From the NCBI GenBank assembly GCA_026984555.1, contig JALSRY010000633.1, positions 1 through 8,298 on the forward strand: 8,298 nucleotides of DNA, read 5' to 3'. Position 1 is the stretch's first letter. Each line of letters starts with the position of its first letter. The notes beneath the pieces are model-generated. The model was not told the origin of the DNA, did no database searches, and saw only the letters and a program-made list of their open reading frames with translations. Both the position numbers and the translations under genes were made by a program. This DNA is from Phycisphaerae bacterium (lineage in GTDB: Bacteria; Planctomycetota; Phycisphaerae; UBA1845; Fen-1342). Positions 3,998 through 8,298 of this stretch are shown here, piece after piece.

Positions 3998-6148
3998 GTG
4001 TCGCGGGTGCTGCTGGGCGCGGCCGCCGGCCTGTTGCTGGCGGCGTGGGGGCACAGCGGCGTTTCGGCGCCGGCGGAAAGCGTGCAATGGGCCTACATCG
4101 GTCCCGGTGCGGGGATCGCGCTGTTGGGATCGTTCTTCGCCATTTTCATCGCGATCGTTTCCGCGATCCTGATGGTGATCTTCTTCCCGTTTTTCTTGCT
4201 GTACTGGGCGATTCGCGGCCGGCACAAGTACGCCAAGGCGAAAGTCAAGCGGGTTGTCGTGCTGGGGCTCGACGGGCTCGAACCGACACTGGCCGAGAAG
4301 TTCATGGACGAGGGGTTGCTACCCAACCTCGCGAAGCTGCGGGAGCAGGGCACCTACCTGCGATTGGGTTCGACCTGGCCGCCGATCTCGCCGGTGGCCT
4401 GGTCATCGTTTTCGACGGGTACCAACCCCGGCAAACACAACATCTACGACTTCATCGCCCGCACGCCGAGCTACCACCCGACGATCTCATCGGTGCGCAT
4501 GGGCCAGCCGCGACGTAAGGTCAAGATCGGCAACTACGTGATTCCGCTGAGCAAGCCGACGATCACGCCGCTGCGCAAGAGCAAACCGTTCTGGACGGTT
4601 CTGGGCGAAAACGGGCTGACCAGTTGTATCCTGCGCGTGCCGATCACCTTCCCCCCCGACAAGTTCAAGGGCTTGCAGCTCTCGGCGATGTGCGTCCCCG
4701 ATTTGCGCGGCACGCAGGGGATGTTCTCGTACTACATCGAGGAAGGCGAAGCGGGCGCGACGATGGACGGCGACGTGGGCGGCGACCGAATCCTGGTGCA
4801 CCGCGACGGCGATGCGGTCCGTTCGTACCTGCGCGGGCCGGCCAACAGCCTGCGGACCGACGGCTCGGAGCTGCGCCTGCCGTTCCGCGTGGTCGAATCC
4901 CCCCGCGGCGGGGCCGACGCCATCCTGCACGTCGATGGCCAGGAGGTTCCGCTCAAACTCAACGAGCACAGCGAATGGGTGCGGATCGCCTTTTCGGCGG
5001 CGCCCGGTTTCAAGGTGCACGGCATCTGCAAGTTCTACCTCAAGCGTTTCACCCGGCCGTTCGAGATGTACTGCACGCCGCTCCAGATCGACCCGGACAA
5101 GCCGGTGATGCCGATCTCGACGCCGGTGGTGTATTCGAGTTACCTGGCGCGTCAGCAGGGGTCGTTTTCGACGCTGGGGTTGGCCGAGGATACGTGGTCG
5201 CTCTCGGAAAAGCTGCTCAGCGAAGACGCCTTCCTCGAACAGGCATACGACATCCACGCCGAGCGGGAGAAGATGTTTTTCGACGCGCTCAAGCGCGTGC
5301 GGCGCGGGTCGGTCGTCTGCGTCTTCGACGGGCCGGACCGCATCCAGCACATGTTCTTCCGGTTCCTCGACGAGCAGCACCCGGCACTGACCCCCAAGCA
5401 GCGCGAATCGCACCGCGACGCGATCAAGGAGATGTACCGCCGGATGGATGACCTGGTCGGGCGCACGATCGCCAAGCTCGACAAGGATACCGCGTTGTTC
5501 ATCATGTCGGACCACGGTTTCAAGACGTTCCGCCGCGGGGTCGATCTCAACGCCTGGCTGCGGGACAACGGGTATCTCAAGGTCAAGGGCGGTCGCAAGG
5601 TCACGGAAAAGTCGTACCTGGCCGACATCGACTGGGAACACACGCGAGCCTATGCGGTCGGACTGACGGGGATCTACATCAATCAGAAGGATCGCGAGGC
5701 CCACGGGATCGTCGAACCCGGCAAACCGGCGCGAGCCCTCATGCAGGAAATCGCCGACAAGCTCACCGGCCTGGTGGACGAGGAAAAAGGGCAGGTCGCG
5801 ATCAAGGAAGCGGTGACGCGGTTCCAGGTCTACACGGGGCCATACGTCGAAAACGCTCCCGACGTCATCGTCGGCTACAACGAGGGCTGGCGCGTTTCGT
5901 GGGACGCCGCGATCGGCAAGTGCGGAGAATCGGTGTTCCAGGACAACCTCAAGGCCTGGAGCGGCGACCACTGCCTGCACCCCGATCTCGTGCCGGGCAC
6001 GCTGTTCAGCAATCTCCGGCTCAACCCGGACAACGCGCGCATCATCGACCTGGCCCCCACCACACTGGAACTATTCGGCATCGACAAACCCAAGTACATG
6101 GACGGCAAGTCCCTGTTGAGCGAGCAAAGCGAGAAGGCTGTCGCATGA
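3998..6148 (+). CDS. COG3379-like AlkP-superfamily phosphodiesterase with signal peptide and membrane segment
   Basis: From GTG 3998 this is a 716-residue predicted type I phosphodiesterase/nucleotide pyrophosphatase-like enzyme. A signal-peptide-like start (1-24, ending GVSA) is followed by YIGPGAG (33-39), a 33-residue hydrophobic stretch (40-72) and a basic segment (73-85). The catalytic domain has VVVLGLDGLEP (Asp92), PPISPVAWSSFSTGTNPGKH (likely nucleophile Ser131), a beta-rich insert from about 265 to 360, LAEDT (395-399, the family's PEDT motif), DGPDRIQH (Asp447, His451), SDHGF (Asp505-His506) and WSGDHCLH (His658). These are the expected two-metal ligands, so it should be active. Other in-frame starts are GTG 3848, ATG 3851, GTG 3884 and ATG 3905; 3884 has AAAGGAAGG eight bases upstream. 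I prefer 3998 for its GGAG spacing, signal peptide and codon use. It overlaps the next, paralogous gene by ATGA. Substrate unknown; a phospholipid, nucleotide or glycopolymer phosphodiester is possible. Confidence 0.9.
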   Translation: MSRVLLGAAAGLLLAAWGHSGVSAPAESVQWAYIGPGAGIALLGSFFAIFIAIVSAILMVIFFPFFLLYWAIRGRHKYAKAKVKRVVVLGLDGLEPTLAEKFMDEGLLPNLAKLREQGTYLRLGSTWPPISPVAWSSFSTGTNPGKHNIYDFIARTPSYHPTISSVRMGQPRRKVKIGNYVIPLSKPTITPLRKSKPFWTVLGENGLTSCILRVPITFPPDKFKGLQLSAMCVPDLRGTQGMFSYYIEEGEAGATMDGDVGGDRILVHRDGDAVRSYLRGPANSLRTDGSELRLPFRVVESPRGGADAILHVDGQEVPLKLNEHSEWVRIAFSAAPGFKVHGICKFYLKRFTRPFEMYCTPLQIDPDKPVMPISTPVVYSSYLARQQGSFSTLGLAEDTWSLSEKLLSEDAFLEQAYDIHAEREKMFFDALKRVRRGSVVCVFDGPDRIQHMFFRFLDEQHPALTPKQRESHRDAIKEMYRRMDDLVGRTIAKLDKDTALFIMSDHGFKTFRRGVDLNAWLRDNGYLKVKGGRKVTEKSYLADIDWEHTRAYAVGLTGIYINQKDREAHGIVEPGKPARALMQEIADKLTGLVDEEKGQVAIKEAVTRFQVYTGPYVENAPDVIVGYNEGWRVSWDAAIGKCGESVFQDNLKAWSGDHCLHPDLVPGTLFSNLRLNPDNARIIDLAPTTLELFGIDKPKYMDGKSLLSEQSEKAVA
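6131..6148 (+). promoter_or_regulatory. ribosome binding site and ATGA stop/start overlap
   Basis: GAGAAGG at 6131-6137 lies seven bases before ATG 6145, and the TGA of the upstream gene occupies 6146-6148. The overlap indicates translational coupling of the two COG3379-like genes. Confidence 0.75.
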
Positions 6149-8298
6149 CCAGACGCCAACTTTCAACGCCGGCCCGGCGCCGGGTTTTCTCCGACTCCCG
6201 ATCGAAGGTGGTCGCGCGGCTGCTGCTGCCGTTGGCGCTGGCCGGAGCGCTGGTCTTGCCCGCGTGCCGTTCGAGCGAGGCGGGCGAGAACCACAGCGAG
6301 ACCAAGGTACTCGTGCTGGGTATGGACGGGCTCGACCCGCAGTTGCTCAAGCAGCTCATGGACGAGGACCGTCTGCCGCACTTCAGCAAGCTGGTGGCCA
6401 CGGGCGAGTTCACGCCGTTGGGCACCGCCATGCCCCCGCAAAGCCCGGTGGCCTGGTCGAACTTCATCTCGGGTTCGACCCCCGGCACCCACCAGATCTA
6501 TGACTTCATCCACCGCGACCCCAATCCGCCTCCCTCCGACGACGGCATCGACTACCCCATCATGCCCTACTCGTCGACGTCCGAGGCGTTCGAGCCGAAA
6601 GACGAGTCCCGGGCCCTGCACTTCGGCCGGTGGGAGATTCCGCTCGAATCGGGCGGCGTGCTCAACCTGCGCAAGGGGGACGCCTTCTGGAACCACCTGC
6701 TGCGCCACGGGGTGGACGTGACGATTTACCGCATGCCCGCCAACTACCCGCCACCCACGGAGGATGAAGTCCCCGGACCCGGATCCCTCCACGTGCTCAG
6801 CGGCATGGGCACGCCCGATATCCTCGGCGGCTACGGCGAGTTCACCGAGCTCATCGAGGCCTGGAAATGGCCACAGCCCGATGTCCACCACGTCCAAGGT
6901 GGTATCTATCGGCGGATCGAGGTCATCGACAACCAGGCGGTCGCCGAGCTGCCCGGACCGCCGAATTACCTCGTCAAACCCGACGACAAGGGCCATCGGC
7001 CACCGATGACCGTCAAGCTCCAGATCGTGCGTGACCCGGTGCGCAGCGCGATCACGCTGACGGTCGGCGACGAAAAACGGCTGCTCAAACAGGGCGAGTG
7101 GTCGAACTGGATCCCCATCGAGTTCAAGACCGGCATTCCCGGCTCAGCCGCGCTCGATGTAGCCCTGCCCACGTCGGTCCACGCGATCATCCGCGTGTAT
7201 GTCAAGCAGGTCTACCCCACGCTGGCCCTCTATGTTTCGCCGCTGAACATCGACCCGGCCAACCCGGTCAACCCGATCAGCTATCCGCCCGACTGGGCCG
7301 CCGAAGTCGCCGCCACGACCGGCGCCGGGGGCATGTACACGACCGGCATCCCGGAAGACACGAAGGCGTTGCGCAACGGGGTGCTCAACGAAGACGAATT
7401 CCTCGAGATGGTCCACTTGTTGAGCGACGAACGCACCCGCCAGTATCACGCCGCGCTCAAACAGTTCCACAAGGGGTTCCTCTATTTCTATTTCGGGCAC
7501 ACCGATCAGCTCGCGCACATCTTCTGGCGTGATATGGACCCCGGTCATCCCGGCCGGCGCCCGGACCAGGAAGGCAAGTACGCCGACGTCATCCGCGACA
7601 CGTACATCGAGATGGACCAGCGGCTGGGCGAGGCGATGGACGTGATGGACGACAACGACATCCTGATCGTCATGTCCGACCACGGCTTCACCAGCTTTCG
7701 GCGCGGCTTCAACGTCAACACCTGGCTGGTCAAGAACGGTTACATGAAAGTACACGGGCTCGATCGCGAGAACGTCCGCCGCGGGCTGTTCAACATCATC
7801 TTTCCGCAGACCAAGGCGTACGCCATCGGCATCAACGGGCTGTACATCAACCTGAAGGGCCGCGAGAAGTACGGCATCGTCGATCCGGCCGACAAGCGCC
7901 GCCTGATGGAAGAAATCGCCTCGAAGCTCGAACAGGTCCGCGACGACGACGGGCACCGCGTGATCGAGAAAGTGTACATCACTCAAGACCTCTACCCCCA
8001 CGCCGACCCGAACGTCGCCCCGGACATGCTCATCGGCTACGAGCGCAACTACCGCGGCAGTTGGCAAACCGCCTTGGGCGGCATGGGCCGCAAGATCCTC
8101 GTGGACAACAAGGACCGCTGGAGCGGCGACCACTGCATCGCCCGCAATCTCGTACCCGGCGTCCTGGTGAGCAACCTGAAGCTGACCGTAAAGGACCCCG
8201 ATCTGAGCGACCTCGGACCGTCGATTCTCCAACTATTCGGCATCCCGAAACCCGACACCATGACCGGACGCGACATTTTCGGCCAGAAAGTACCCCTG
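6145..8298 (+). CDS. second COG3379-like AlkP-superfamily phosphodiesterase, probable lipoprotein (3' end beyond window)
   Basis: The frame from ATG 6145 has no stop through the last base, giving 718 codons. Its end, QLFGIPKPDTMTGRDIF, aligns with the last residues of the upstream paralogue, so only a short C-terminal piece is missing. A basic N-terminus and hydrophobic stretch (26-40) end in Leu38-Pro39-Ala40-Cys41, a lipobox with an unusual Pro at -2, so a lipoprotein is likely but not certain. The catalytic order is VLVLGMDGLDP (Asp61), PPQSPVAW (likely nucleophile Ser100), a beta-rich insert at about 253-365, SPLNIDPANPVNPIS (from 365), PEDTKAL (from 403), HTDQLAH (Asp454, His458), SDHGF (Asp512-His513) and WSGDHCIA (His663). 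All metal-site landmarks are present. It is translationally coupled to its paralogue, so the pair may form a complex or act in sequence. The absence of a membrane helix after the signal is the main structural difference. Substrate unknown. Confidence 0.9.
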   Translation, partial: MTRRQLSTPARRRVFSDSRSKVVARLLLPLALAGALVLPACRSSEAGENHSETKVLVLGMDGLDPQLLKQLMDEDRLPHFSKLVATGEFTPLGTAMPPQSPVAWSNFISGSTPGTHQIYDFIHRDPNPPPSDDGIDYPIMPYSSTSEAFEPKDESRALHFGRWEIPLESGGVLNLRKGDAFWNHLLRHGVDVTIYRMPANYPPPTEDEVPGPGSLHVLSGMGTPDILGGYGEFTELIEAWKWPQPDVHHVQGGIYRRIEVIDNQAVAELPGPPNYLVKPDDKGHRPPMTVKLQIVRDPVRSAITLTVGDEKRLLKQGEWSNWIPIEFKTGIPGSAALDVALPTSVHAIIRVYVKQVYPTLALYVSPLNIDPANPVNPISYPPDWAAEVAATTGAGGMYTTGIPEDTKALRNGVLNEDEFLEMVHLLSDERTRQYHAALKQFHKGFLYFYFGHTDQLAHIFWRDMDPGHPGRRPDQEGKYADVIRDTYIEMDQRLGEAMDVMDDNDILIVMSDHGFTSFRRGFNVNTWLVKNGYMKVHGLDRENVRRGLFNIIFPQTKAYAIGINGLYINLKGREKYGIVDPADKRRLMEEIASKLEQVRDDDGHRVIEKVYITQDLYPHADPNVAPDMLIGYERNYRGSWQTALGGMGRKILVDNKDRWSGDHCIARNLVPGVLVSNLKLTVKDPDLSDLGPSILQLFGIPKPDTMTGRDIFGQKVPL

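Noticed and set aside
3157..4518. 453-codon forward frame spanning the sulfatase-fold/COG3379 junction
   Set aside because: It is out of frame with both real genes and Arg/Ala-rich; the conserved motifs lie in other frames.
4487..5980. 497-codon open frame on the reverse strand
   Set aside because: It is antisense to the COG3379-like gene and composed of GC-rich shadow codons; no ribosome binding site or domain.
7144..8232. 362-codon open frame on the reverse strand
   Set aside because: It is antisense to the second COG3379-like gene, whose motifs (HTDQLAH, SDHGF, WSGDHC) are intact in the forward frame.
1..8298. CRISPR arrays, tRNA or rRNA genes, insertion sequences, attachment sites, replication origin
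   Set aside because: No regularly spaced direct repeats, no recognisable tRNA or rRNA segments, no transposase or integrase motifs and no terminal inverted repeats were seen by eye.

Overview
The window is high-GC bacterial DNA with dense plus-strand coding and a strong preference for G or C at third codon positions. The best taxonomic clue is the gene at 188-1159. It has a class III (type IV pilin-like) prepilin N-terminus and a C-terminal region resembling the H-X9-DG prepilin-associated module, a protein type that is abundant in Planctomycetota and related PVC bacteria. Together with the many secreted alkaline phosphatase (AlkP)-superfamily enzymes and the high GC, this suggests a planctomycete, perhaps Phycisphaerae-like. 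That is an inference from gene style; there is no rRNA or other marker here.

Layout. Positions 2-160 may hold the 3' end of an unrecognised gene. A compact pair follows: a large pseudopilin-like protein (188-1159), then 20 bases later a small membrane-anchored protein with four cysteine pairs (1180-1632, GTG start with a good ribosome binding site). Positions 1633-2134 contain no convincing gene but hold at least seven inverted repeats in about 450 bases. The rest of the window is a run of three co-directional AlkP-superfamily genes: a sulfatase-fold lipoprotein with Thr instead of Cys/Ser at the nucleophile position (2135-3811), a COG3379-like phosphodiesterase with a signal peptide and a membrane segment (about 3998-6148), and a second COG3379-like enzyme that is probably a lipoprotein (6145 to beyond 8298). 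The last two overlap by ATGA. The final gene is open to the window edge and lacks only its extreme C-terminus.

How they may work together. The two COG3379-like proteins are clear paralogues with the same unusual plan: nucleophile half, beta-rich insert, then metal-binding half. With the upstream lipoprotein they form an envelope-associated cluster of three predicted phospho-ester (or sulfo-ester) hydrolases or transferases. A role in modifying a phosphorylated envelope lipid or glycopolymer is plausible, but no substrate can be read from the sequence. The pseudopilin and cysteine-pair protein form a separate small unit, divided from the enzyme cluster by the structured intergenic region. The most interesting points are the tandem three-enzyme cluster with differing nucleophiles and anchors, the possible opposite membrane topology of the middle enzyme, the hairpin-rich intergenic region, and the pseudopilin/cysteine-pair protein couple.
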